DNA of 64,000 nt from Sabethes cyaneus (taxonomy: Eukaryota; Arthropoda; Insecta; Diptera; Culicidae), in assembly GCF_943734655.1 (NCBI RefSeq), contig NC_071354.1, forward strand, positions 59,127,544-59,191,543, given 5' to 3'. Numbering within the stretch: position 1 is the stretch's first letter; each line of letters starts with the position of its first letter. Made by a program: the position numbers and the translations under genes. Positions 1 through 12,500 of this stretch are shown piece by piece. The notes under the pieces are model-generated. The model saw nothing but the letters and a program-made list of their open reading frames with translations. It was not told where the DNA came from and did not search any database.

Positions 1-518
1 CTACAAGATCTGTTGAATGGTAAAAATTTGGTTTTTGGTGGCGCGATTCCCCAGGAAACCTGCCTGGTAATTCCTTGGGAAACTTTTTGCTTACGTTGAT
101 AGACGGCGTAATAATGGAAATGCTTGCGACGACCTACCAGAGCCAATATGATCGCAGCACTAGCCTCACAAGTGTCTTGTATTCTAACGGCTGACTGCGA
201 ACTCTGTAGAATACTGCGAACCGCTAATAAAACTATCAGTTTCACTAGAACCTTTTGATGACCGACATGAAACTGATTCTCGACCTTGTGACGCACTCTT
301 CAGAAGATTTTAGTAAATTCTTTAAGAATTAAGTTATAAGCTCAAGTAGTCTTGTCATACTCTGCTGAAAACAATTATAGAACCGATTATGCATTTCGCT
401 ACTTGACTGCCGCCACCATAATTTAGTGAAGCTTAGCTTTGTTAACTCCATAATAACAACGCTAATGGGGACTGCCTAAATGGAAACCGTTGTAATAGGA
501 TTTACGTAAAAAAGCAAA
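1..518. other. Unassigned AT-rich sequence
   Basis: No open frame, repeat or RNA motif is recognised here on either strand. The stretch ends where the terminal-repeat motif of the next element starts. Confidence 0.4.
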
Positions 519-1278
519 GGGGCCGTGCACTAATTACGTAATGCATAATGGGGGGAGGGGGGGGGGGGGGGGTTACCGCGAAATCTTACAAAATCTTATT
601 TGGGGGGGAGGGGGGTTTAATCATTTCTTACGTAAGATTTTCACACACGAAAAAATTTATGTTTTTAATAGCAACTTATGTTACTTGTGACAAAAAATTT
701 TAAATTGATGAGTCAAGTTGTGAAGTTTCGAAATCCTTCATGCTGCAAGGAAATGCGTAGCAACCTGCTGAGTATTTTAGCTTTGCCCCCCTGAGTGGGC
801 AGCACTTGGCCTACTTGTTCCAGAGCCATCTGATGTCATCGGTTAATGCTATTAAGTATTCCTACATATTTTGTTGCAATTGCCTATCCAAATCCCGCAA
901 GGCAGCCACAAAATCCCTTATGATATCTTAGGAAACATTTATGTTTAAAAGCAGCTTATTCAACTAATGTATAGCTGCACCAATGGAACAAGTGCTTGAT
1001 AAGCTACAGTACAACAAAAATGTTTCTGGGGATGTATTGTTCTTCTGTTTCCAAAGATCATGCCTGCCGCATGTGACCAGAGTGGGGTCAGTATTTCGCG
1101 TCAAAGGACCGCGCGGATGGGCATTATAGATCTGTACATTAAACCCAACGCTGTGCCAATTCCAACTTAAGACCATGTCGCGTGTCGGAATTGGCCAAAA
1201 TCTTACAAAATCTTATATAGGGGGAGGGGGGGGTTCAAAAATGAGGAAAAAGACCTTACGTAATTATTGCACGTACCC
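519..1278. mobile_element. MITE-like element with short terminal inverted repeats
   Basis: The left end reads GGGCCGTGCACTAATTACG. The right end, read on the minus strand, is GGGTACGTGCAATAATTACG, giving an imperfect inverted repeat of about 23 bp. Just inside the left end is a G-rich run (about 549-573) with a pure poly-G core. The motif AAATCTTACAAAATCTTAT followed by a G-run and CTTACGTAA occurs twice in direct orientation (about 586-640 and 1197-1262). The element may therefore be two nested or tandem copies. There is no coding capacity, and no target-site duplication could be settled. The terminal motif resembles a very common insect MITE family; that link is from memory. Confidence 0.42.
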
Positions 1279-1445
1279 AAAGCCTGGGTGCTAATTCCGT
1301 TATCGAAATTTGACCTTCTGCTTTTATACGACCGACTTCGCAACCAGCTATTGGATACAGGACAGGGCGGGGTCAGTGCTACGATCCTATTGACTCTAAC
1401 AGCCTCTCCCAGTCGAGATTCGAACATACGACGACTGTCTTATTA
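1279..1445 (-). repeat. tRNA-derived SINE-like fragment
   Basis: On the minus strand the segment contains GTATGTTCGAATCTCGACT, which has the GTTCGAATC core of a pol III B box. A unique-looking tail follows, ending next to the preceding MITE. I do not see a convincing A box. The sequence resembles a SINE body common in mosquitoes; that resemblance is recalled, not searched. Confidence 0.35.
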
Positions 1446-1518
1446 GAGGTGATAGAGTCTACGTAGCATATGGGAATTGACTTAATTGGTTCCAACATGG
1501 AATAACTCATGATCCTGA

Positions 1519-1975
1519 CCGTACAGAAGGTTGAAGTCTTCAGCAAAGTTGTTCGGTAGATCAACAGGTTTTTGTTGGATTACAGTATTTCGGAGTTGTC
1601 TCACTACGTGGCGCTAGCGTATATGTAATATTCTTATACAGGCTGTATCTTGCGCTGCCGACTATTTAGAAAGTTGCGGTCTTCGGGAAAGTTGCTCAAA
1701 TGACTGTCACCTTCAAGATGGTATGGAAAATAGGACAGAACTGACTCATTACGTGGCGCCAGCATGGTGCTACCATATTGAAGGTGACTGTTACTTGAGT
1801 AAGCTCCCCGAAGACCGCAACTTTCTAGATATTCAATAGTGAAAGATATAGCCTGGATAAGAATGTTACATATACGCTAGCGTCACGTAGTGAGACAATT
1901 CCGAAATACTACAATCCAACGAAAACCCGTTGATCTACTGAACAACTTTGCTGAAGACTCCAACCTTCTGTACGG
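1519..1975. repeat. Fold-back repeat with ~200-bp arms
   Basis: The left arm (1519-1725) and right arm (about 1769-1975) are reverse complements with scattered mismatches, roughly 85-90% identical by eye. They meet across a loop of about 43 bp. Both outer ends read CCGTACAGAAGGTTG toward the centre. Similarity stops sharply outside 1519 and 1975. There is no coding capacity. It could be a fold-back transposon or MITE, or two head-to-head copies of one repeat. Confidence 0.75.
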
Positions 1976-2108
1976 AATAGGACGTTCGACCGCCTTAACG
2001 GAATCACTCGAGACCGTCCTTATTGGAAACGTTCTTATTCGAAACCGCCTTATTCAGGGGACTGCTTTACGTATAGACTCAAGTCGCGTTTTACGCGAAG
2101 GATACGTC

Positions 2109-2434
2109 CCGCGTAAATTAAAACCGCGTAAATTCCGAAAATCGCGTAAAAAACCGCGAAAATTCCGAAATTCGCGTAAAAAAACCGCTTAAATTCCAAA
2201 ATTCGCGTAAAAAAACCAAAATTTCGCGTAAAAAAAAACTTAAAAATAGACGTTTTAAGCACATCCGCGTAAATTCCGAAAATCGCGTAAAAAACCGCGT
2301 AAACTCCGAAATTCGCGTAAAAAACCGCGGAAATACCAAAAATCGCGTAAAATATACCGCGTAAATTCCGAAATTCGCGTAAAAAACCGCGTAAATTCCG
2401 AAATTCGCGTAAAAATAGTCGCGTAAAAAGCGAC
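2109..2434. repeat. ~30-bp CGCG minisatellite
   Basis: About nine to ten imperfect copies of a unit close to CGCGTAAATTCCGAAATT plus CGCGTAAAAAAC, with a period near 30 bp. A non-repeat patch (about 2238-2265) interrupts the array. Each unit carries two CGCG tetramers, unusually CpG-rich for this AT-rich setting. The small frames across it are artefacts of the repeat. Confidence 0.85.
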
Positions 2435-2639
2435 TTCAGTGTAATCGTTTACAGAAAACTCAAAGTTATTGTCAGATCATCCTGATCGATTTGTTTTATA
2501 GTGACCATAGTAAAATATTCGTAGGAGAATAATTAATAAATTTCAGCAGTTTTCTTAGTAGTGCAGCATTGGCGCATTAAATTTTATCGTGCATATTAGT
2601 ATGATTTATGAATAAAATTCAAATAAAATCAAGCGGTTT

Positions 2640-3590
2640 CATTATCGTTAGTTGGGAAGCGTTCTATGCGCAGCTGAAGGTAACGTATGCACGGTTATGG
2701 ACACCCAAATTGGCAGGGAAGCGGTATATAGACCGATTATCGGGTTCCATAGCCTGCACACCGACACAAACGATAACGGCCAGCAATGCATCAAATTTGC
2801 AGCTTCTCGAGGCTTGAGAATCAGAAGCACTGCCACCTGCAGATCGCCTGACCAACGAACCTTGCACTAAGTCGTCCATTTTCTCATCGAGGGCCGGTTT
2901 TTCTCGAACATCACCAACGTACGCTCCCTACGTGGTGCGGATATCGACTCGGACCACTAGATAGTAACAGTACATGAGCGCTCAAAACTATCGACGGTAT
3001 ACTCTTCGCGACAAAGCAGCCCTCCTTGGTTAAACATTCGGCAATTAGGCAACACGCTAGTTGTTACGAACTCAGCGCGCGTACTCTATGAAGCTCTACC
3101 TTCTTCTGCAGAGTTAGGTGATTTGATCCTCGAAGACGGATTGATCACGGTTACACTCGGCCGTCAATAAGGCTGCAACTTAGTGCCTCAGATGAAGAAA
3201 CCTCGATGAAGATGAAGTGCACAAAATGCCTTGTCTGACGGAGAATGCCAACAAGCGATGGAGAGGAAAACAAAGCTTGAGAAATCTAACTAAGCATTGT
3301 CATGAGTCATGAATCTCTACAAAACACCAATCAGACCTGTAATCCTCTGTGGGCTTGAGACTGCATTTGTACGAAAGGTGTTGCAGACTATGTTTGACGG
3401 AATACAATAGGAAAGCGGAGAATGGTGGACGCATATGAACCACGAGCTGCAGCCACTATTTGGAGAGATTGCCATCATACTTCTGGCGGTAGTCGGTGTT
3501 ATATCTAGATGTAAATTCGATTTATTGGGTTAAACCCTCTCGAGATTCTGGTACTACAATGAACCTCTCGAGGCACGTATAGAGAGTAAT
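2640..3590 (+). pseudogene. RTE-clade LINE relic, 5' and internally deleted
   Basis: Broken translations align by eye with the better copy at 55.9-58.6 kb. Around 2750-2960 an endonuclease block reads NDNGQQ, KFAASRGLRIRST, then a GADIDSDH-like motif, matching the NENGLRLVDFAASKNMAIRST and SDH region. At 3300-3480 the C-terminal part reads LYKTPIRPVILCGLET, then a MNHEL motif. Nearly all of the RT domain is missing. Stops and frameshifts are frequent. The copy is split by the TTAA MITE that follows; sequence after the MITE (5052-5170) ends in an AAGTGAAGTGAAGTAAAGTA tract like the 3' tail of this family, so it probably completes the relic. Confidence 0.65.
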
Positions 3591-3593
3591 TAA

Positions 3594-5047
3594 CCGTTAT
3601 GTGTACGGGAAATTTAACACCCATAAGTGTTCGGATGGGTACCCGGGTACCCACCGAAATGAAATGCTTCTAACTTTATCAATTCTTGACCGATTTTAGA
3701 TCTTGAACCGTCAAAAGATTGGAAAATTTGTCTATTTTTAGAGCATGAGAGTTACCAAGCCTGGGACCACGTCTGGTTCCCGTAAATCCGGATCTCCAGG
3801 ACCATGTTGCGGATCCAAAACAAATGTATACAATTGTCAATAAAACCACACAATATTGGTATCAAAATTCATGAAATCACTCCAGGAGTTGATGTTTATC
3901 CATTTTGAGTCCATTTAACGAGTTGTCTTCGGAATGGCCATTCCGGAGCAGGTTCCTGTGGGGCCTTATGAGACCATTAACCTGTTTGGACTGAAACCCT
4001 AGCAATATGTATATCAAAATTCACGAAATCACTCTAGGAGTTGAGTTTTATCCATTTTGAGTCCATCTGATGATTTGTCCCCGGAATGGCCACTCCAGAG
4101 CTTCAAATGGACTCAAAGTGGATAAAAATCAACTCTTGGAGTGATTTCATGAAGTTTGACATACATATTGCTGGGGTTTCTATCCAAACATGTTAATGGT
4201 TTCATAAGGCTCCACAGGAACCTGCCACGGAATGGCCATTCCAAGGACATGTCATCAACTGAACTCAAAAAAGGATAAATTTCAATTCCTGGAGTGATTT
4301 CACGAATTTTGATATACATATTGCTAGGGTTTCATTCAAACATGTTACTGGTCTCATAGAGCCCCACAGGAACCTGCTTCGGAGTGGCCATTCCAGGGAC
4401 AGCTTATCAAATGAACTTGAAATGGCTAAAACTCAACACCTGGAGTGATTTCGTGAATTTTGATATACATATTGCTAGGGTTTTCTATCCAAATATGTTA
4501 GCGGTCTCGTAAGGCCCCACAGGAACCTGCTCCGGAGTGGCCATTCCGAAGACTATAAGTTGAATGGACTCAAAATGGATAAACATCAACTCCTGGAGTG
4601 ATTTCATGAATTTTGATACCAATGTTGTGTGGTTTTATTGACAATTGTACACATTTGTTTTGGATCCGGAACATGGTCCCGGAGATCCGGATTTACGGGA
4701 ACCAGACGTGGTCCCAGGCTTGGTAAGTCTCATGTTCTAAAAATAGACAAATTTTCCAATTTTTTGACGGTTCAAGATCCAAAATCGGTCAAGAATTGAT
4801 AAAGTTAGAAGCATTTCATTTCGGTGGGTACCCGGGTACCCATCCGAACACTTATGGGGTAAAAAAATTCGAAGGCCCCCCCTTCAACCCCCCCTGCTGC
4901 TACAGGCAATCTGTTGATGACAAATGGTTTATTCCCACTAGTTAGGAGCATTCTACGAGTTTTAGCTGGCTGAGTTGTCGTAAACCTTGTTTTTCGAGGC
5001 TATAAAGTCTCAAAAGGTACCCGGGTACCCAGCCGAACACATAACGG
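3594..5047. mobile_element. Non-autonomous fold-back element with TTAA target duplication (piggyBac-type)
   Basis: TTAA lies on both sides (3590-3593 and 5048-5051). The element starts CCGTTATGTGTACGG and, on the minus strand, also starts CCGTTATGTGTTCGG. Inside, arms of about 300 bp (about 3617-3915 and 4566-4863) are near-identical reverse complements. The middle holds several ~150-230-bp units in both orientations, each with the palindrome GGAATGGCCATTCC or a close variant. The motif GGGTACCCGGGTACC occurs near 3638, 4829 and 5017. No transposase frame is present. TTAA duplication is the signature of piggyBac-type integration; the family assignment is inferred from that alone. Confidence 0.75.
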
Positions 5048-5051
5048 TTAA

Positions 5052-5170
5052 AGAAGACGATCAGTCTTGATCGATACTGCGACCAGATAACAAGTGTCTT
5101 ATCTTATGATAATCTATATCACGGCCCAGGTTATTTTAATATAAAGTGAAGTGAAGTAAAGTAAATATAT
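5052..5170 (+). pseudogene. Probable 3' tail of the interrupted RTE LINE relic
   Basis: This is non-coding AT-rich sequence ending in an AAGTGAAGTGAAGTAAAGTA tract (about 5140-5165). RTE-clade LINEs commonly end in short tandem repeats, and the copy at 58.6 kb ends in AAGTAAGTAAGTA. It lies immediately beyond the TTAA element, so it probably belongs to the relic on the other side. Degenerate. Confidence 0.4.
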
Positions 5171-5174
5171 AATA

Positions 5175-5435
5175 TATTTTAGTCGGGAGGCTACGGTGGG
5201 CCAGTCACACCGCAAGGATGCCGGACGACTGTGCAGTGAAATCTGGTCTTTTCAAGAATCCCACTGGCATCTGGAACTCAACCAAGGGGCCCAACGTGCC
5301 AGATGGCTCGACCAGGTTGAAGCCGACTTGCGTGTGTCGAGACGCTCAACGAATTAGCGACGAGTAGTCCAAGGCCGCGATAAGTGGAGAGAAATTCTGG
5401 GCACAGGAGAGGCCACTCTGGTTCTATAACTAAAA
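5175..5435 (+). pseudogene. RTE LINE 3'-terminal coding fragment
   Basis: The translation gives GRLRWASHTARMPDD, then after a disruption ARWLDQVEADLRV, then KWREILGTGEA. This follows the RIRWAGHVARMPD motif and tryptophan-rich tail found at the C-terminus of these LINE proteins. It starts just after the tail of the previous relic, so it is probably a separate, heavily 5'-truncated copy. No catalytic domain remains. Confidence 0.55.
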
Positions 5436-8400
5436 TAAGTATAAAAATTACATTAAGAGTGCAATAAAAGTGCAAATTTTTATTTGGGATGTTTGCATTT
5501 TTTCACAAATAATATGCCATAAAGATCCATCGTATTACTTAACTTAAATGTAATCAAATATTACTCTTTTATTGCGTACCTATATAGTAAATAAATTAAA
5601 ATGTAGAGTTCAAAACCTCAATTGTACTCAAATCATTTGTGTATGATAACTCAAAAGTATTTTTCCTTTATTCTAATTATAAATCTGTGCCACACTTTAA
5701 ACAAAGCCTTAACCATCTCTAAGAAATAGTAGCATTGGTCAATGTTACCTACACACACCGCGTTTTTATTTCTTCAATTACGTATTAGGTTTATTTAGGA
5801 CTTCAAGTTCTTTAATCAGAGTTTACAACCTGTAACTGCTTGCTGCATAGGGGAACTGCGCCAAAGTAGATATATCATCAGCTATAAACGAGTCATTTTC
5901 AAGCAATAATATAGTCAGCATATACTAATATTGCCCTCATATAAATTAGAGTAAATAACGCGAAGCCCGAAAGCATAACAATCCCGCCGTGCTAATTCAG
6001 CCAAATTAACGTGCTCAAATAAATCAGCCGACCAGGTTCTAAATGGCACAGATTATTTTACGTCAAACAACACCCTCGTGCTCGCCGTGCACCAGGTCAG
6101 AGCTTCGCCCGATAATCCCGGGGGTTGCTTTATGACATGACTATTGGTGTCAAAAGTTCGCGTGTGTTTATGAGACGTGACTGACGGGCTCGATCGAGCA
6201 CGTTTCCAACACATGCAGTCTATCTTTTACAGGTACCGTCCGCATTGCACCCCTTCCGTTCCGTGCCACTGTCATCGCCATGTGTTGATTGACAGGTTAT
6301 ATGCTCATGAAAAATAGTACAACGCACACTGACGAAAAAAATATTGCTGCAACCTAGGGGCCGTCAGCATATTGGATTGTCATACACAGGCCCAATGTTG
6401 ATGAATCAATCAAGGCGAGTACACAGGCAAATTCCCCTGCAAAATGCTCTTTGGTGGATGCTTTTTTCACTGTGCATACTCGGGCTATCATCGGCTGGTC
6501 GTATTTTAACAGCGTATTTGAAATTTATAACAAATAGAGGATTATCAACAAACGAGAGTAGCTTCCTATTGACGGTGGCCTCTACGTGAATAGTTAGGAT
6601 GTGACCTTGCGGTTTTTGATAAAGGTTTACGGGAGCGAAAAACAAAAAATTGTTTTTGTTCATAAACAAAATTCAAGAAATTCAATGAGTCGGAATAACA
6701 GCATTTTGAAAACTATATCAGTTCACAAAAATTGGAATTCGTTTTTAGGGTGTCATGTTCTCGTTTCTCGTTTAAAAATGTATGTCGGTAGCAGATAACG
6801 GTATTTCAAATCGAAGCTCTCGGCTTTCGCTAAGGCGGATAGGACTAGTTGGTTGGTTCCAAATTGTAGCTAGAATCGGTGGCAGGGTTTCGGTTTGACT
6901 CGAATCAATCAGCCGAGGTCGAAATGAAAACTCGACAATTGGGTTGATTGACAGACTTTCACGTTTCGGCCACACGAACCCAGTTCTGAAACTGACAAAT
7001 TCAATAATCACTCACTTCCTCTGGGTGGAAGAAATCGCTGTTGGGTGCTGCGGAGAAAAGCAGAGAAGCTGATATTTCGGTTCGAATTTGATTCAATTGT
7101 ATAAATTTTTTGAATGGTGCAGTCGTCGTTTTAAGTTGCGATGCTTGCGGGCGCAAATTAAGATTTACTTATTCGATTTAAAGTGAATAAACGACAATTG
7201 AAAATGTCTCGAAGCTAGGAAACTTTATTTATCCCTTTGATCTAATAAATAGTTGTAAATTTATTTTTTTTACACACACTACATTCCACTCTTCCTCAAG
7301 AAATTCAAGAGTGATTCACCTAACTGCAAGGCACAGACATAACGACTTTGTAAACAAGTCAGGCACAGATTTTAAAACAAATCCAACAACGTATAAAATC
7401 AACCTGATTGACAAGTGCACCACCGCACTGCCATAGACTACACGAGCTGCCGACAGTTTTGTAACGAACGATACTAACCTGTCACACGAACGTTACCTCT
7501 CTCATCGCTTACATCGAAATAAATCAATCACGTCCTTCAATCTTTACATAAAATCCTGTCAATCGGTTGCCATTCAGTAGAAGACAATCGATCTCATCAT
7601 GCTTGTGTTCGTCAAATTTGGTGGTTTTACTTCCTGCAAGCAATCAAAGTGTTTTCAATATTTCCCAACCGTAATCTTGATTGCCTCCCTGCCGTGCCTG
7701 CCGGTTGGCTTGTACAACGTGGTAGCACGCGGTATACACCCTCCCTATATACAGTCGAGGCTCAGTCAACGACAAAATCACCCATCGGAAAATGTGGCTA
7801 CAAAAGGGGGACGCAAAAACTTTACTTCCCTTTGTTCCTCCGCGCCCGGCCGGCCTCGTTTCGCTATCGCTCACTTGTAATCAGATATAATATTCTTTTT
7901 GTAGGACACTCACACTTTTAGGGCTCTAGCATCCCGAGCTCCTTTGCACTGATCTCACTTTTGACAAGTTTTACTTCCCCTTTTTTCAATTGACCGTACA
8001 ACGTCAGACGGTGGTATGATTGGTCGTCACCGGTTTCCTTAATCAACAAGTTTTGGGTCAATTTAATTGCTTTTCTCTCACAATAATGCAAAAAATTGAA
8101 GGCTCTCGAACCTGTTCTACTAGATTGGTTAACTTTTCTGGCGGAAAATCCGGACGAAAGGGAAAAAAGGGAAACTGTAACACGAGCCTATTGCGTGCCT
8201 GGCACCTTTCGCTGTTCTATTTGCTTTGATCATTCATAATGAAATAATGCCGGGAAAGAGGAATGTACAAAAAAATGCCATAATTCTGTGGCTTGTTTCG
8301 GTGTTACGTAAAAAATATAAAGTCTTTTCCATTTGAATAGCCTCATTGAAAAAGTAAAGGGGATTGACTCCTTGCCTTCTTTTACGCCATTCCTTTTCGG

Positions 8401-8814
8401 AATTCATCGGCAAAAATAAACTCGGGAATTCTTTTAAAGCATCGTCCGTGTTATGCTCTTTGCACTTACTGCACCGTGCCGACCATATCTAACTCAATAG
8501 CTTGCAATTATGGATATTTACACCTTGTTGCACAACAGGACTTAGGCTAAGTAAGGCAGATTCAGTGAAAGTCAGTAAAGAGTTTTGTAGGATATTTTTC
8601 CTTATTAATTCACACTATACGCTGCTTGCTTGCATTACCGTACCCTTACTGGTTGAATATTGGGGCCCTTTAAACAGTCGGTGCCACTCTCCAACAAGTC
8701 CTTAACCGTCACACTCGGTTGTGCGCCAGGCTAGGCTGAACCATCTCGGCGGTACCGGTTTCAACAGGAATGTTTGGCAATATTGCAAGTTCAAAATATG
8801 AGAAAGGACTGAAA
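5436..8814. other. Unique-looking non-coding DNA
   Basis: No frame longer than about 100 codons and no recognisable motif, transposon end or long repeat was found. Base composition is AT-rich with modest GC-richer patches near 6.1-6.4 kb and 7.7-7.9 kb. The short frames here resemble no protein family I know. Confidence 0.4.
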
Positions 8815-9384
8815 CTGGGACTGGGACTGGGACTGGGACTGGGACTGGGACTGGGACTGGGACTGGGACTGGGACTGGGACTGGGACTGGGACTGGGACT
8901 GGGACTGGGACTGGGACTGGGACTGGGACTGGGACTGGGACTGGGACTGGGACTGGGACTGGGACTGGGACTGGGACTGGGACTGGGACTGGGACTGGGA
9001 CTGGGACTGGGACTGGGACTGGGACTGGGACTGGGACTGGGACTGGGACTGGGACTGGGACTGGGACTGGGACTGGGACTGGGACTGGGACTGGGACTGG
9101 GACTGGGACTGGGACTGGGACTGGGACTGGGACTGGGACTGGGACTGGGACTGGGACTGGGACTGGGACTGGGACTGGGACTGGGACTGGGACTGGGACT
9201 GGGACTGGGACTGGGACTGGGACTGGGACTGGGACTGGGACTGGGACTGGGACTGGGACTGGGACTGGGACTGGGACTGGGACTGGGACTGGGACTGGGA
9301 CTGGGACTGGGACTGGGACTGGGACTGGGACTGGGACTGGGACTGGGACTGGGACTGGGACTGGGACTGGGACTGGGACTGGGA
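8815..9384. repeat. (CTGGGA)95 hexanucleotide array
   Basis: 570 bp of uninterrupted CTGGGA, exactly 95 copies with no substitution seen. The unit length is a multiple of three, so all frames stay open and give Leu-Gly, Ser-Gln or Val-Pro dipeptide frames; these are not genes. The plus strand has a GGG run every 6 bases, so G-quadruplex folding is possible. Perfect homogeneity suggests recent expansion. Confidence 0.97.
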
Positions 9385-9589
9385 ACAAATCAAGTGATAA
9401 AATTATAATTTCGAGAAAAACGAAGTCAAAGTTGGCTGCTCTGGTATGTTTGTATTTATCAATCGTTTGAAATCATCTCATATCTCTAGCTGTTTGCAAC
9501 ATTTATGTAATCTGACTAGAGTAAAATGTAGCTTAGGAAATTGTTGATCGTTTGCTGTCATTAACCCATTTTTTAAATTTTCCGATTTG

Positions 9590-12500
9590 GTCCGGCCTGA
9601 CTTAACACCGACCATATGAACCTGAATTTAGATCTGAATTCGGATCAGAATTTGTACCACAATTTTTACTAGAATTTGTACAAAAATTTGGAACCCAACT
9701 CGGGCCACAATTTTGAAACCGAATTCGGACCATACATTGGACCGAATTTGAATAGAATTCGGCCACAATTTGGACCTCAACTTGGGACAAAATTTGGATC
9801 AAAAACTGGACCAAAATTTAGACCGAAATTTCGACATGAATTTAGATAGTAATTTGAACTAGAATTTTGACCATAAATTGAACCAGAAGTTGGATTTAGA
9901 CCTGGATTTGGAGAATATCAACTAGAGTTTGTACCTAAATTTCGGCCTACAATTTAGAATAGAAGGTGAGCTAGAATTCGTTTCAAAATTTGGACAAAAA
10001 TTTGGAACCGTAATCGGGCCAGAATGTGAACCAAAATTTGGAACAAAATTTAGACCAGAAATTAAATCACAATTCACATTTTAGTTACGAATATGGATTT
10101 TGGTCCCAAAATTTGGACCAGAGTTTGGAACAAAATTTGGATCGAAATTTGGACAAGAATTTGGTATGAATTTGGATCTGAATTTGGATCTGAATTTGGA
10201 TCTGAATTTGGAACAGAATTTCACTACCAATAGGACCAAAGTTTGGAACAAAATTTATAAAAGATTTTGGAATATAATTTGGACCTGGACTTGGATTTAG
10301 ACCTGTGATTGGACCTGAAATTGGACCTGAATTTAAAACTGTATAAGTATATCTATGTGGGCCGGAATTTGGATCAGAATTTGTACCAGAATGTTGACTA
10401 GCATTTTTACTAGAATTTGAACAAATATTTTGAATTTAAACTTAATTTTGAAACAGAATTTGTAGAAAAATCTGAAACTGAATTTGGTCTTTGGACTTTG
10501 GACAGCATTTGAATAGAATTTAGATCACAATTTGGACCAAAATGTGGATCGGAATTTGAACTAAAATTTGCCCGAAAATTTGTGCCATAATTTGGATAAT
10601 ATTTTGGACCAGAATTTTAACTAGTTTTGGACCAGAAATTGGATCAAAATTCGGTTCAGAATTTGATCCTGAAATTGTACCTAAATTCGACCTAGAATTT
10701 GGACCGACAGGAGGGGCCAGAATTAAGAATTTAAGAATTTTGTACTAGAATTTATGCCAGAATTTGGATAGTAAATTCGACCGGAATTTGGACCAAAAGT
10801 TCTGAATCAGAATTTGGATAAGAATTAGGCAAGGACTTTGGACTAGAATTTGAATAAGATTTTAGACCATTATTTGGACCAATATTTGGATAGTAATTTA
10901 GATAAGAATTTAAAACAGCATAAGGAGCAACATTTTAACCAGTGTTTCGATCACAGTTCGGAACAGAATTTGAACCAGAATTTTTACCACAATTCGTCCT
11001 AGAATTTGGACCAGAAGGTTAGCCTAAAATATTTCTAGAATTTTAACGACAATTTGCACAAAATTTTTTGGAAATGAAATCAAACCAAGAATCTGGACAT
11101 AAATTTGAAACAGAAGTTAGACCAAAAATTGAACCACAATATAGTTACGAATTTGGACCAAAACGTAGACCAAAATTTGAACCAGGTTGTGGACCGAGCT
11201 TTGGACCAGACTTTGGAACAGAATTTGAACAAGAACTTGGTTGAGAATTTGAAACAGAATTTAGACTAGAAATCTGACCAGAAATTGGACCAAAATTTGG
11301 AAGAATTTGGATAGAAATTTTGACCATAATTTGGATCAGTATTTGGCCAGAACCTTCATAGGAATGTGGCATGGAATTTTTACCAGAACTAAGACCATAA
11401 TTTGAAACAGCATTAGGGCCAGAAGTTGGAGTAAATTTCGAACTAGAATATGCACCCTAATTTGTAGCATTTGGACCAGAATTTAGACTAAAAGTTTGAA
11501 ACAGAATTCGTACAAGAATTTTAACTAAAATATGGATCAGAGTTTTGATTGGAAATAGGACCGAAATTTGGACCGGAATTTCGGTCAACAATTTGGATTG
11601 GAATTTAAACCAGATTATGGGCTGAAAATTGGATCAGTGTTTGGTCCTGAAATTGAACCTGAATTCGGAACAGAATTTTGAATGAAATTCAGACCAGACT
11701 TTAGACTAAAATTTGGGCCTGGACTTGAACTTGGACCTGCATTTGGACATGAAATTAAACCTGATTTTTTTTATTCAACCTGAATTTTGACCTAGATATG
11801 GATCTGTATATGGACTAGAATTTGTACCAGAATTTGGACTAGAATTTGATCAAAATTTTTGACTGGACCGGACTTTGAACAGCATTGGAATCGAATTAAG
11901 ATCACTATTTGGGCCTGAATTTGAACCGAAGTGTGAACCAGAATTTGGAAAAGAATTTGGATAGTAAATTGAACCAGAATTTTGACCAAAAACTGGACCA
12001 GTTTTTGGATCAGAATTTGAACGTCAAACCGTACCAAAATTCGACCTAGAAATTGGGCCAAAAGATGAGCCAGATTTAGTTCAAGAGTTTTGTACTAGAA
12101 TTTGTACAAGAATTTGGACCAGAATTTAGACCGAAATCTGAAACAGAATATGAAACTAGAATTTGGAAAATAATTTGAATTCGAATTTAGACCCGCTTTT
12201 AGAATTTGAATAGAAATTCCAGATTCTATTCCAAATTCTGGCCCATATTCTAATTTTGTTCCTAATTCTGTTCTAAAGTTTATTCCATAGTCTGGTTCAA
12301 GTTCTAATGAACATTCTGATACCAATTTTAGTATAAATTCTAGTCCAAATTCAGGACCAAATTCTAGTATAAATTTCAGTCCCAATTCTGGTCTCAATTC
12401 AGGACCAAAATCTGGTTCAGTTTCTGGTCAAATTTTTTATCCAAATTCTGGTCAAATCTCTTGTCAAATTTTTGTTCAAATTTCGGCCCAGACTTCAATT

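Noticed and set aside
8702..9408. Frames of 200-228 codons encoding Val-Pro, Leu-Gly or Ser-Gln repeats
   Set aside because: All lie on the perfect CTGGGA array and occur in several frames and on both strands.
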